A DNA stretch of 32,033 bases from Candidatus Competibacteraceae bacterium (GTDB lineage: Bacteria > Pseudomonadota > Gammaproteobacteria > Competibacterales > Competibacteraceae). This document shows positions 7,412-15,692 of the stretch, in pieces. The notes below the pieces were generated by a model, which was not told where the DNA came from, ran no database searches, and saw only the letters and a list, made by a program, of their open reading frames with translations. A program made the translations under genes and the position numbers. Positions within the stretch are counted from its first letter, which is position 1. Every line of letters begins with the position of its first letter. Location: positions 1 to 32,033 of the forward strand of contig JAPUDV010000001.1 in NCBI GenBank assembly GCA_027492875.1, given 5' to 3'.

Positions 7412-8752
7412 ATGAAATCGTATAAATCGCAGGGTCCCCGTTCGATTCTGGCCGCCGCCGGATTCCTGATCGCCACCAGCCCGGTCCATGGTTCGGGCTT
7501 ACAGATCACCGAACAGAGCGTCACTGGACTGGGTCGGGCGTTCGCGGGTGGCAGCCTGGCGAACGATGATGTGTCCGCCGTGTACTACAATCCCGCCGAC
7601 ATGATGCTGAGTAGCGGGACTCAGGCGCAGGCGGGCATGACCTTCATCGGGATCAAGATGGAAGCGGACAATACCGGTTCGACCACCCGGCTTCCGGCCA
7701 ATTTGGGGAACGTGCTCACCCAACCCGGTACCGTCCCGGTGTTCGTCACCCTCCCCAGTCGGGGGGGCAACGATGACGGCGGCACCAACAACCTCGTGCC
7801 TAACGGCTATTTCGTGATGGATATCAACGACCGGATGCGGTTTGGGTTGGGGGTGACCGCGCCGTTTGCGGTGAGTACCGAATACTCCCGCGACTGGGTG
7901 GGCCGCTATCACGCCGTGAAGTCGGAACTGCTCACCGTGGATATCAATCCCTCGATTGCCTATCGCATCAACGACAACTTTTCGATTGGCGGCGGTGTGA
8001 GCGCGCAGTATGCCGATGCCACCCTGACCCAGGCGCTGTTCAATCCGCTCAGCGCCTTCGTGAAAGACGGCTATGCCGAGGTCAAGGCCGACGGCTGGGC
8101 GTTTGGCTACAACCTGGGCGTGCTCTGGGAATTCGATCCCGCCACCCGGATCAGTTTGAGCTACCGCTCGCGCATCAATCACTCGGTGGATGGCGATCGC
8201 ACCATCACCGACTACATTCCAAGCCGTAATGGCACGGTGTCCGCCACGGCGGACGTCACCTTGCCGGACTGGCTGGGGCTGGCCGTTTACAAACGGTTCA
8301 ACGATCGGTGGGCGGTGATGGGGGGTGCGCGCTGGACCCACTGGAGCGTGTTCGACAAACTACAGATCGATTTTGCCGACGGTACGCAAAGCCTGACCCA
8401 GGAGAATTGGAACGACAGCTGGGCGTTCAATATCGGCGTCAGCTACGACTACAATCCGGAATGGACCTTCCGGGCCGGGTACGTCTACGATCAGACTCCG
8501 GTGCCTTCCGCCGAGTACACGACCCCGCGAATCCCGGACGCCAACCGCAACGCCGTGGGGCTGGGTTTTAGCTATCATCCCAACCGGCAGCTATCGGTCG
8601 ATTTCGGCTACATGTACATCGATTTCGCCGATGCCCGCACCGACAATACGATCAACCTGTTGCCGGTTCCCGGATTGGCGACCGACACCCTGCGGGTGGA
8701 CTACACCGGCTCGGGCAATCTGGTTGGCCTACAGGCCAGTTACCGGTTTTAA
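7412..8752 (+). CDS. fadL: FadL/OmpP1/TodX-type outer-membrane fatty-acid porin
   Basis: The product is 446 residues. An N-terminal signal peptide runs to about residue 29 (cleavage before SGLQITEQS). The mature start SGLQITEQSVTGLGRAFAG, then DDVSAVYYNPADM, is the FadL hallmark: the N-terminal hatch and the NPA box. The remainder alternates polar and aromatic residues as in a 14-strand barrel and ends in LQASYRF with the terminal Phe recognised by the BAM machinery. FadL proteins let long-chain fatty acids or other hydrophobic compounds cross the outer membrane. GAGAAGGG lies 7 nt before the ATG; the frame is open further upstream but inside the regulator gene. A strong terminator follows at 8784, so it may share a message with the regulator. 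Exact substrate unknown. Confidence 0.92.
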   Translation: MKSYKSQGPRSILAAAGFLIATSPVHGSGLQITEQSVTGLGRAFAGGSLANDDVSAVYYNPADMMLSSGTQAQAGMTFIGIKMEADNTGSTTRLPANLGNVLTQPGTVPVFVTLPSRGGNDDGGTNNLVPNGYFVMDINDRMRFGLGVTAPFAVSTEYSRDWVGRYHAVKSELLTVDINPSIAYRINDNFSIGGGVSAQYADATLTQALFNPLSAFVKDGYAEVKADGWAFGYNLGVLWEFDPATRISLSYRSRINHSVDGDRTITDYIPSRNGTVSATADVTLPDWLGLAVYKRFNDRWAVMGGARWTHWSVFDKLQIDFADGTQSLTQENWNDSWAFNIGVSYDYNPEWTFRAGYVYDQTPVPSAEYTTPRIPDANRNAVGLGFSYHPNRQLSVDFGYMYIDFADARTDNTINLLPVPGLATDTLRVDYTGSGNLVGLQASYRF

Positions 8753-8783
8753 GCCTCAAAAATCCGCAATCAGCCAAATTGAA

Positions 8784-8815
8784 AAAGCCGGGGCGCCATC
8801 CCCGGCTTTATTTTT
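8784..8815 (+). terminator. Rho-independent terminator after fadL
   Basis: AAAGCCGGGG (8784–8793) pairs perfectly with CCCCGGCTTT (8800–8809) over a 6-nt loop, followed by ATTTTT. It lies 32 bp after the porin stop and separates it from the dehydrogenase/hydratase gene. Confidence 0.93.
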
Positions 8816-8907
8816 AGCGCGACCGTTCGCCCCTTGGTCCTTTCGATGGTCGTGGAAGGGTTTGGGGTGAAGGGGTGTTTCGACAGCCTGAGAGGACATC
8901 GACAATT

Positions 8908-11268
8908 ATGAGTAACGCAGCAGCAATCCGCCGGGTGGCGGTTTTGGGCGCGGGCGTGATGGGCGCGCAGATCGCCGCCCATCTGGCCAACGCCGACGTG
9001 CCGGTGGTGTTGTTCGACCTGCCGGCCAGGGACGGGGATCCCAACGGGATCGCGACCAAGGCCATCGCCAGCATGGTCAAGCTGAGTCCGGCGCCGTTCG
9101 CCGTCAGGGAGCGGGCCGAACTGATCCAGCCCGCCAACTACGATCAGCATCTGGAGGCGTTGCGGAACTGCGACCTACTGATCGAAGCCATCGCCGAGCG
9201 CCCCGACTGGAAGGCCGATCTGTATAAAAAGATCGCGCCCTACCTGAGCGAACGGGCGATTCTGGCCACCAACACTTCCGGTCTACCGCTGAGCCTGCTG
9301 GCCGAGTCGGTGCCGGAGCACCTGCGCTCGCGCTTCTGCGGCATCCATTTCTTCAACCCGCCGCGCTACATGGCGCTGGTGGAACTGATTCCCTGCCAGA
9401 CCACCGATCCGGCCATTCTCGATCTGCTGGAAACCTTCCTGGTGAGCACCCTGGGCAAGGGCGTGGTCCGCGCCAAGGACACGCCCAACTTTGTCGCCAA
9501 CCGCATCGGCGTGTTTTCCATGGCGGCCACCATCCACCACACCGCGACGTTCGGGCTGAGCCTGGATTTGGTGGACGCGCTGACCGGCCCGATCATCGGT
9601 CGGCCCAAGAGCGCCACCTACCGCACCGCCGACGTGGTGGGGCTGGATACCATGGGTCATGTGTTCGAGGGTTCGGCGCTGGCGCTGCGCGACGATCCGT
9701 GGCGGCGGTATTTCAGCCCGCCCGCCTGGCTGAACGCGCTGATCGAAAAGGGCGCATTGGGCCAGAAAACCCGGGCCGGCATCTACGCCAACAAGGGCAA
9801 GCAGGTGCTGGATACGGCCACCGGCGAGTATCGGGATGCCGGCGCCCAGCCGGATGAGGCGGTGCGGGCGCTGCTCAAGATCAAAAATCCCGCCGAGAAG
9901 TTCGCCGCCCTGCGCGCCAGCGACCATCCGCAGGCCCGGTTCCTGTGGGCGATCCATCGCGATGTTTTCCACTATGCGGCGGTGCTGCTGGCGGAAATCG
10001 CCGATACCGCCCGCGATGTGGATTTCGCCATTCGCTGGGGCTTCGGCTGGAGCATGGGACCCTTTGAAATCTGGCAGGCCGCCGGTTGGCGGCAGGTTGC
10101 CGACTGGATCGAGGAAGACATCGCTGCGGGCAAAACCATGGCGGCGGCGCCACTGCCATCCTGGGTGAAGCAGGTGGACGGCGTGCATCGGCCCGAAGGC
10201 TCCTACTCGGCGGCGGAAGATGCTTACAAGCCGCGTTCGATGTTGCCGGTCTACCAGCGTCAGCTCTATCCAGAGCAGGTGCTGGGCGAAGCGCCGCACC
10301 ATTATGGCCAGACGGTGTACGAGAACAGTGGCGTGCGGCTGTGGACCACCGGCGATCGCATCGGCGTGCTGAGCTTTAAGAGCAAGATGCATGTCATCGG
10401 CGACGACGTGCTGGATGGCGTGCTGGAGGCGCTGGAGATCGCCGAACAGCGTTTCGAGGGTCTGGTGCTGTGGCAGACCGGAGCGTCGTTCAGCGCCGGC
10501 GCCAATCTGGCGCAGGCGGTGCCGGTGCTGCACGCCGGTGATTTCGCGATGTTCGAAAACACCGTCGCCAAGTTCCAGCACACCACCGCCGCGCTGCGCT
10601 ATTCGGCGCTGCCGGTGGTGGCGGCGGCACGGGGATTGGCCCTTGGAGGGGGTTGCGAGTTCCTGATGCACTGCGACCGGGTGGTGGCGGCGCTGGAAAG
10701 CTACATCGGCCTGGTCGAGGTCGGCGTGGGCCTGATCCCGGCCGGTGGCGGCTGCAAGGAATTCGCCCTGCGCGCCATGAACGAAGCCAAGAGCGGCGAC
10801 CTGCTGCCGTTCCTGCGCCCGTACTTCGAAGCGATGGCGATGGCCAAGGTTTCGCGCAGCGCCGAGGAGGCCAGGCAACTCGGCTACCTGAAGGCATCGG
10901 ACGTGATCGTGTTCAATCCGAACGAGTTGCTGCACGTCGCCAAGGCCCAGGTTCGGGCGCTGGCCGAAGCCGGCTACCGGCCGCCGCAGCCGCGCAAGAT
11001 TCGGGTGGCGGGGCGCACCGGCGTCGCCGCCTGTCAGATGGCGCTGGTCAACATGCGCGACGGCGGTTTTATTTCGCCCCACGACTACCAACTGGGCCTG
11101 AGCATCGCCCACGCCTTGTGTGGCGGCGATGTCGATGCCAACAGCCTGGTGGACGAGGCGTGGTTGCTCGGACTGGAGCGCGGGAACTTCGTCGCGCTGG
11201 CCAAGACTCCGCTGACCCAGGCCCGGATCGAGCACATGCTCGAGACCGGCAAGCCGCTGCGCAACTGA
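8908..11268 (+). CDS. 3-hydroxyacyl-CoA dehydrogenase / enoyl-CoA hydratase fusion (FadN type)
   Basis: The product is 786 residues and carries two beta-oxidation steps. The dehydrogenase half comes first: NAD-binding GAGVMG (14–19), NTSGLPLS, the catalytic-histidine segment HFFNPPRYM and VANRIG. The hydratase half follows from about residue 480: the oxyanion-hole segment FSAGANL (about 527), GLALGGGCEF (about 576) and EVGVGLIPAGGG (about 604), with glutamates in the expected places. This domain order is the reverse of E. coli FadB and matches the Bacillus FadN-like family. AGAGGA lies 11 nt before the start. The thiolase gene begins 19 bp after the stop, so both form an operon that completes the hydration, oxidation and thiolysis steps. 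No acyl-CoA dehydrogenase is present in the window. Confidence 0.92.
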   Translation: MSNAAAIRRVAVLGAGVMGAQIAAHLANADVPVVLFDLPARDGDPNGIATKAIASMVKLSPAPFAVRERAELIQPANYDQHLEALRNCDLLIEAIAERPDWKADLYKKIAPYLSERAILATNTSGLPLSLLAESVPEHLRSRFCGIHFFNPPRYMALVELIPCQTTDPAILDLLETFLVSTLGKGVVRAKDTPNFVANRIGVFSMAATIHHTATFGLSLDLVDALTGPIIGRPKSATYRTADVVGLDTMGHVFEGSALALRDDPWRRYFSPPAWLNALIEKGALGQKTRAGIYANKGKQVLDTATGEYRDAGAQPDEAVRALLKIKNPAEKFAALRASDHPQARFLWAIHRDVFHYAAVLLAEIADTARDVDFAIRWGFGWSMGPFEIWQAAGWRQVADWIEEDIAAGKTMAAAPLPSWVKQVDGVHRPEGSYSAAEDAYKPRSMLPVYQRQLYPEQVLGEAPHHYGQTVYENSGVRLWTTGDRIGVLSFKSKMHVIGDDVLDGVLEALEIAEQRFEGLVLWQTGASFSAGANLAQAVPVLHAGDFAMFENTVAKFQHTTAALRYSALPVVAAARGLALGGGCEFLMHCDRVVAALESYIGLVEVGVGLIPAGGGCKEFALRAMNEAKSGDLLPFLRPYFEAMAMAKVSRSAEEARQLGYLKASDVIVFNPNELLHVAKAQVRALAEAGYRPPQPRKIRVAGRTGVAACQMALVNMRDGGFISPHDYQLGLSIAHALCGGDVDANSLVDEAWLLGLERGNFVALAKTPLTQARIEHMLETGKPLRN

Positions 11269-11287
11269 TTGACGGGAGAAGCCATTG

Positions 11288-12484
11288 ATGAGCAAGCAAA
11301 TCCAGGACGCTTACATCGTCGCCGCCGCGCGGACGCCGGTCGGCAAGGCGCGCGGCGCGTTTCGCAACACCCGCCCGGACGACCTGCTGGCCCATGTGCT
11401 GCGTGGGGTGGTGGATCAATGTCCGGGGCTGGACCCGAAATCGATCGGCGACGTGATCGTCGGCTGCGCCATGCCGGAAGGCGAGCAGGGCATGAACGTG
11501 GCCCGTATCGGCCTGCTGTTGGCCGGCCTGCCGGACAGCGTGCCGGGCATGACCATCAACCGCTTTTGCGCCTCCGGGGTGCAGGCGGTGGCGCAGGCCG
11601 CCGACCGCATCCGCCTGGGCGAGACCGACGTGATGCTGGCCGCCGGTACGGAAACCATGACCATGATCCCGATGGGCGGCAACAAGATCGCCCTCAATCC
11701 CGAGGTGTTCGCGAGGGATGAGAATGTCGGCATCGCCTACGGCATGGGCCTGACCGCCGAGAAGGTGGCGGAGCAATGGAAGATTTCGCGAGGGGATCAG
11801 GATGCTTTTGCGGTGGAGAGTCACCGCCGCGCCATCGCCGCCATCGCCGATGGCGAGTTCCGGTCGGAGATTCTGCCCTATACGGTGGTGGATCGGATGC
11901 CGGACAGCCGGACGATGCAGGTGAAAATCCGCGAGCGGGTGGTGGAGAACGACGAAGGCCCACGCCCCGACAGCAACCTGGCCGGGCTGGCCAAGCTGAA
12001 GCCGGTGTTCGCCGCCCGGGGTAGCGTCACCGCCGGTAACAGTTCGCAGATGAGCGACGGCGCCGGAGCGGTGCTGCTGATGAGCGAGCGCCTGGTCAGG
12101 CAATTGAACCTGAAGCCGCTGGCGCGCTTCGTCAGCTATGCCGTGGCGGGGGTGCCGGCGCGGATCATGGGCATCGGCCCCATCGCCGCCATTCCGAGGG
12201 CGCTCGATCTGGCCGGGCTGCGCAAGGACGATATCGATTGGTTCGAGTTGAACGAGGCCTTCGCCGCCCAAAGCTTGGCGGTGATGCGCGAGTTGGAGCT
12301 GGACCCGGCCAAGGTCAACCCGCTGGGCGGGGCGATCGCGCTGGGCCATCCGCTGGGCGCGACCGGCGCGATCCGTACCGCCACGCTGGTGCATGGCCTG
12401 CGCCGGCGCGGCGGTAAATACGGCATGGTGACCATGTGCATCGGCACCGGCATGGGCGCGGCGGGGGTGTTCGAGGCGCTGTAA
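11288..12484 (+). CDS. fadA: Acetyl-CoA C-acyltransferase (beta-oxidation thiolase)
   Basis: The product is 398 residues, the normal thiolase length. The nucleophilic Cys is C94 in NRFCASG; the acid/base pair is H354 in GHPLGATGA and C384 in CIGTGMGAA. NEAFAAQ precedes the last block, as in type I/II thiolases. It cleaves 3-ketoacyl-CoA to acetyl-CoA and a shortened acyl-CoA, the last step after the upstream dehydrogenase/hydratase. Start ATG 11288 follows GGGAGA at about 10 nt; the preceding TTG codon is less likely. A strong terminator follows 29 bp after the stop. A biosynthetic direction is possible but the pairing favours degradation. Confidence 0.92.
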   Translation: MSKQIQDAYIVAAARTPVGKARGAFRNTRPDDLLAHVLRGVVDQCPGLDPKSIGDVIVGCAMPEGEQGMNVARIGLLLAGLPDSVPGMTINRFCASGVQAVAQAADRIRLGETDVMLAAGTETMTMIPMGGNKIALNPEVFARDENVGIAYGMGLTAEKVAEQWKISRGDQDAFAVESHRRAIAAIADGEFRSEILPYTVVDRMPDSRTMQVKIRERVVENDEGPRPDSNLAGLAKLKPVFAARGSVTAGNSSQMSDGAGAVLLMSERLVRQLNLKPLARFVSYAVAGVPARIMGIGPIAAIPRALDLAGLRKDDIDWFELNEAFAAQSLAVMRELELDPAKVNPLGGAIALGHPLGATGAIRTATLVHGLRRRGGKYGMVTMCIGTGMGAAGVFEAL

Positions 12485-12513
12485 GCGATTTTCCCCCGCG
12501 TCCGATGATCGAG

Positions 12514-12542
12514 CCCGCCGGCCTCAGCCGGCGGGTTTTTTT
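12514..12542 (+). terminator. Rho-independent terminator after the thiolase gene
   Basis: CCCGCCGGC (12514–12522) pairs perfectly with GCCGGCGGG (12527–12535) over the 4-nt loop CTCA, followed by seven T. It closes the dehydrogenase/thiolase operon. Confidence 0.96.
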
Positions 12543-12632
12543 ATGGGCGGTCTTCGTTGGATGAGGGTTGCCGGGCGGCGGCATTTCGCTATGCTGCCAG
12601 CTTGAGTTAAACGATATGGAAGGAGAGGATTC

Positions 12633-13388
12633 ATGACTGCGATACGTGCGGATGCGGGACGAGGTTGGGGCTGGATCGTCGAGGGCTGGCGGCTATTCGT
12701 TAAGGCGCCCGGAGTCTGGATCGTGATCTTGCTGATTTATCTGGCCATCAGCGTGGTGTTATCACTGATTCCGTTCGTGGGCATGATCGCCCAGGTGCTG
12801 CTGAGTCCGGTGCTGGTCGGCGGGATGCTGTATGGAGCGGCGACGCAGGCGCGGGGCGAGACTTTGGAAATCGGCTATTTGTTCCAGGGCTTTCGGGATC
12901 AGGAGCGGATGGGACCGCTGGTGATGCTGGGGTTGATCAGCGTGGCCGGATACGTGCTGATGTTGGTGGTGTTGGTGGTGTTGGTGGGGGGCGGCATGAT
13001 GATGGGCGCGATGATGGACGGCGCCGGCGCCGGCATGCCGCCCGAGGTGATGGGCGGACTGTTTGTCGGCGTCGGCTTCATTGCCCTGTTGATCGTGATG
13101 ACCATCGGCCTGGTGGTTGCCATGGCCCTGTTCTACGGCATTCCTCTGATCATGCTGGCGGGCCAGAATGCCTGGCCGGCGGTGCAGGCCAGCGTCGCCG
13201 CCTGCTGGATCAATATGCTATCGCTGTCGGTGTTCGGTTTGATCTATTTGGTGCTGGCGGTGGCGGCGGTCATTCCGTTCGGTCTCGGCTTGCTCGTGCT
13301 CGTGCCGGTAACCGTCTGCGCCGTGTACGCCAGCTATCGGGAGGTGTTCGAAGAAGCGCCGTCGCCCGGCATCAGTCTGGCCAAATAG
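12633..13388 (+). CDS. BPSS1780-type membrane protein, function unknown
   Basis: The product is 251 residues, mostly hydrophobic. The amphipathic start RGWGWIVEGWRLFVKAPGVWI is typical of the BPSS1780 family and is followed by about six membrane segments (about 28–52, 55–75, 98–125, 142–172, 180–190, 195–235). A Met/Gly-rich loop (about 125–140) separates segments. The C-terminus is short and polar. The function of the family is unknown. A strong AAGGAGAGG lies 5 nt before the start, and the gene follows a terminator, so it probably has its own promoter in the 90-bp gap, although I could not pick one out. Confidence 0.85.
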   Translation: MTAIRADAGRGWGWIVEGWRLFVKAPGVWIVILLIYLAISVVLSLIPFVGMIAQVLLSPVLVGGMLYGAATQARGETLEIGYLFQGFRDQERMGPLVMLGLISVAGYVLMLVVLVVLVGGGMMMGAMMDGAGAGMPPEVMGGLFVGVGFIALLIVMTIGLVVAMALFYGIPLIMLAGQNAWPAVQASVAACWINMLSLSVFGLIYLVLAVAAVIPFGLGLLVLVPVTVCAVYASYREVFEEAPSPGISLAK

Positions 13389-13509
13389 CTTTCGTGGCTT
13401 TCCCTGTTTTGAAAGGAGAGGTGGCTCGCGCCTCATTCAAGTCAAGCGCGCGTTGCTTGAGATCCCCCCAGCGAGACCACCTTCAGCGTCGTGTCGTGCG
13501 TCGCCGCCA

Positions 13510-13532
13510 GCAGCCCGAGCGGATCGGGCTGC
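13510..13532. other. Perfect 9-bp hairpin in a gene-poor gap
   Basis: GCAGCCCGA (13510–13518) pairs perfectly with TCGGGCTGC (13524–13532) over a 5-nt loop. No T-run follows on either strand, so it is not a standard terminator. The surrounding gap (13389–13616) holds no convincing gene; read on the minus strand, 13560–13450 gives a coding-like stretch (PALRLADNLAQPDPLGLLAA..., ending at a stop) with no start, possibly a gene remnant. Confidence 0.35.
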
Positions 13533-13616
13533 GCCAGGTTGTCTGCCAGTCGGAGTGCCGGTGGAGAACGGACGGGACGGGAGAGGGTTGGCCATGATGG
13601 CGCTGGTTCCGCCCGT

Positions 13617-13835
13617 TCAGCCGATCCCGAAGAGCAGCGACTTGATCAGCCGCGCCCGCAACAGTTGCGTTGCCTCGAAGATTTCCTGGGTGGTTTCCAC
13701 GTACAGCGGTCCCGCTTCACGAAAGATGCTGCCGTGGTTGCCCACCAGACGAACCGCCACCCGGATTTTCTGCACCATCTTGGTTTGCTGGTTGTCCCAG
13801 ACCAGCGCTTTGTCGGCTGCAATGGCTAATGACAT
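13617..13835 (-). CDS. Small hypothetical protein
   Basis: The product is 72 residues and I do not recognise it. It begins MSLAIAADKALVWDNQQTKM and contains a mixed beta-like middle (KIRVAVRLVGNHG) and a helical end (TQEIFEATQLLRARLIKSLLFGIG). It has no signal peptide or membrane helix. The composition is protein-like, whereas the opposite strand gives Arg/Ser/Cys-rich text typical of an antisense frame. GGGGAT lies about 8 nt upstream of the ATG. It stands alone, on the same strand as the PilZ gene 148 bp upstream of it. Confidence 0.5.
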   Translation of the reverse strand: MSLAIAADKALVWDNQQTKMVQKIRVAVRLVGNHGSIFREAGPLYVETTQEIFEATQLLRARLIKSLLFGIG

Positions 13836-13983
13836 GATGGCATCCCCGCGGTTTGAGTGAGCGAAACCGGCGCGAACCCAATGTTCGGGCCGACCGACGC
13901 ACCAGCGTCAAACCAGGATAAGCATTATCAATGCCAACAAAGGGAGGTGCCGGACCCGCAGCGGTTGACGGACCCGGCCGGTT

Positions 13984-14343
13984 TCAGAACTTGAACTCGT
14001 CGATCAGCAGTTGCATTTGCAGCAGCGTTTGCGTGCCGATGTTTTGGATGCGAAAGCCCGTGTCGTAGAAATCCGGGTTGATGTCCTGGCCGCTCCACAG
14101 GCTTTCCGCCTCCAGCGAGATGCGTTGCCGCGAACCGCCCTCCTTGGGGACATCCACCCATAACCGGTAGATTTGATTGACCGGAATGGGGCGGTCGCTG
14201 ACCAGGCGCATGCCTTGCTTGTTGATATCCACGATGTGGCCCAACAAGGCCTGGTCGTCTTGGTTGTAGACGCGCAGGTACATCACCAGATACCAGCGCT
14301 TGAGCCGGCGCTGTTCGGCTCCAGGCGGGTCGGAGAAGCTCAT
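13984..14343 (-). CDS. PilZ domain protein (putative c-di-GMP receptor)
   Basis: The product is 119 residues, a stand-alone PilZ domain. The N-terminal RxxxR motif is present as RRLKR (about 11–16) and the second ligand-binding motif as DINKQG (about 38–43), where the usual (D/N)xSxxG has Asn in the Ser position. A beta-rich body follows (MRLVSD, YRLWVDV, LEAESLW), with a C-terminal helix (QTLLQMQLLIDEF). PilZ proteins bind cyclic di-GMP and act on motility, surface polymers or other partners. ATG 14343 is preferred because AAGAGG lies 5 nt before it; a GTG at 14385 would add 14 residues. No partner gene identifies its output. Confidence 0.87.
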   Translation of the reverse strand: MSFSDPPGAEQRRLKRWYLVMYLRVYNQDDQALLGHIVDINKQGMRLVSDRPIPVNQIYRLWVDVPKEGGSRQRISLEAESLWSGQDINPDFYDTGFRIQNIGTQTLLQMQLLIDEFKF

Positions 14344-14460
14344 GGCGACCTCTTGGCGGGTTCGAAACGCCGCCCCGCCAACCACCGTGGGCGTCGGCGG
14401 CGCGCGCGAATCGTCGGAAATGATCGTACCTGGTCGGGAGTGACGTCCATCGTCGGACTT

Positions 14461-15090
14461 TTAGGCCGGCACGGCTGGATTAAGGCTGTAAGTGACCGTC
14501 AAACTGGCTTGATCCAGCACATGTCCGGTGATCGCGGCGAGCACGTCGGGGCCGGTAAAATCGCCTTCCGCCGGACAGCGCGCCACATCGAGCGCGTACA
14601 GGGTAAAGATGTAGTGGTGCACGATGCTGTCGTTCCAGGGCGGGCAAGGGCCGTCGTAACCGAAGTAACGGCCGGCCATCGCCGGGTCGCTGGCAAACCA
14701 TTCCCGATAGTTGTTGATGCCTTGGCGGGCGCCGCGCGGGCCGTCCGGCCCCGGTTTGCCGCCGGGCACGATACCCTCGGAGAATTCACCGGTCAAAATC
14801 CGCGCGGGTTCGGGGAGCAGATCCACCAGGATCCAGTGATAAAAATCGGTGCGCGGCAGACTGGCCGGGACTTCCCGCCCTTCCTGGTTGACGTCGTCCG
14901 CCTGGGTCGGTACGTCCGGGTCATGGCAGATCAGCGCCAGCGAGCAGGTTCCCGGCGGCAGGTCGCTCCACTGGAGCGGTGGGTTGGTGTTGGATCCGAG
15001 CACGACGTGCTGCTGGGGGTCGGCAACGCCGAAGGCGAATTCGGCGGGAATCGGTTGATGATCGCGCAAGACGGGGCTAGTCAGTTTCAT
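14461..15090 (-). CDS. YbhB/YbcL-family (PEBP, Raf-kinase-inhibitor-like) protein
   Basis: The product is 209 residues with the phosphatidylethanolamine-binding-protein fold. Visible blocks are NPPLQWSDLPPGTCSLALICHDPDVP (the DPDxP ligand-pocket motif), FYHWILVDLLP, and FGYDGPCPPWNDSIVHHYIF with ALD, all at the spacing normal for the YbhB/YbcL group. It is somewhat longer than the E. coli members (about 160–185) because of an insertion near 65–80 (TQADDVNQEGREVPASL). There is no signal peptide, so it is likely cytoplasmic. AAGGAAAGAG lies just before the start. The biological role in bacteria is unknown. It is 117 bp upstream of the PilZ gene on the same strand. Confidence 0.9.
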   Translation of the reverse strand: MKLTSPVLRDHQPIPAEFAFGVADPQQHVVLGSNTNPPLQWSDLPPGTCSLALICHDPDVPTQADDVNQEGREVPASLPRTDFYHWILVDLLPEPARILTGEFSEGIVPGGKPGPDGPRGARQGINNYREWFASDPAMAGRYFGYDGPCPPWNDSIVHHYIFTLYALDVARCPAEGDFTGPDVLAAITGHVLDQASLTVTYSLNPAVPA

Positions 15091-15470
15091 AAGCTCTTTC
15101 CTTCAATCCGAGCGTGGCCGAGAGGGGTATCGACGCGCCGGCCAGGAGGGACGCGACCGATGTATCCGGAGCCGAAGCTGCCCTGGCGTTCGACGGATCG
15201 CGGTAGCGGCGGGCTTGATCTGTTTTCGCCGTTCTTAAAAAATGGCCGTGATCCATGAAGTATCCGGGCGACGGGTTTACTTTTCATCGATCATAATAAC
15301 GCATACAACATAGCACGTTAATTCGCGGCGTCGGCAAGCGAATTTACCGCTCTCGCGCGGGTCGATCGGTCGCGAAATCGCCATGGGCCATCGCGGGAGC
15401 GGCGGTCCGGACGAGCGTCGGCCGGCGAGCCGGTTCCGGCGTTTTTTGATCGGGGCTTCCGCGCCGGGGC
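15091..15470. other. 380-bp gap with an AT-rich segment
   Basis: No convincing gene lies between the YbhB-like gene and the trkH remnant. An AT-rich patch at about 15275–15325 (containing CATAATAACG and ACATAGCACG) stands out against the GC-rich surroundings and is the likeliest place for promoters, but no -35/-10 pair with good spacing is clear to me. The segment 15350–15470 is GC-rich and shows no resemblance to TrkH, so the remnant that follows has lost everything upstream of its last ~71 codons. Confidence 0.4.
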
Positions 15471-15686
15471 GTGCTGGCACTGACCGCGACCGGCCTGGGT
15501 CGGGTGACGGCGTTCGGCGCGGCGGCGACCGGTTCGAACGACATGGGGGTGGGTCTGGGCGATACCGCATCCAATTTCAGTCCGTTGAACGACATCGCCA
15601 TTTTTTTGCTGGCGCTGTCGATGCTGGTTGGCCGGCTGGAGATTTTTCCGCCGCTATGGTTGTGTTTGCCAGACTTCTGGAAGTGA
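15471..15686 (+). pseudogene. C-terminal remnant of a third trkH copy
   Basis: The 71-residue frame starting at a GTG aligns with the last ~72 residues of the second downstream TrkH: LALTATGLGRVTAFG against LALVATGLDLVTAFG, then MGVGLGDTASNFSPL identical in both, then VGRLE.FP and PDFW at the end. The NNMG of the fourth filter loop is NDMG here. The rest of the channel is missing, so it cannot form a pore. Its stop lies 6 nt before the first intact trkH, and the GGAAG of its last codons could serve as that gene's ribosome-binding site. An active small protein is unlikely but not excluded. Confidence 0.85.
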
Positions 15687-15692
15687 ACGGGT

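Noticed and set aside
9283..11295. A 670-residue open frame antisense to the dehydrogenase/hydratase gene
   Set aside because: It has no recognisable motif and is rich in Gln, His and Arg, as expected opposite a GC-rich gene with strong third-position bias.
13453..13860. A 135-residue plus-strand frame covering the small minus-strand gene
   Set aside because: Its text is Arg/Pro/Ser-rich and resembles an antisense reading; the minus-strand frame looks more protein-like and has a plausible ribosome-binding site.
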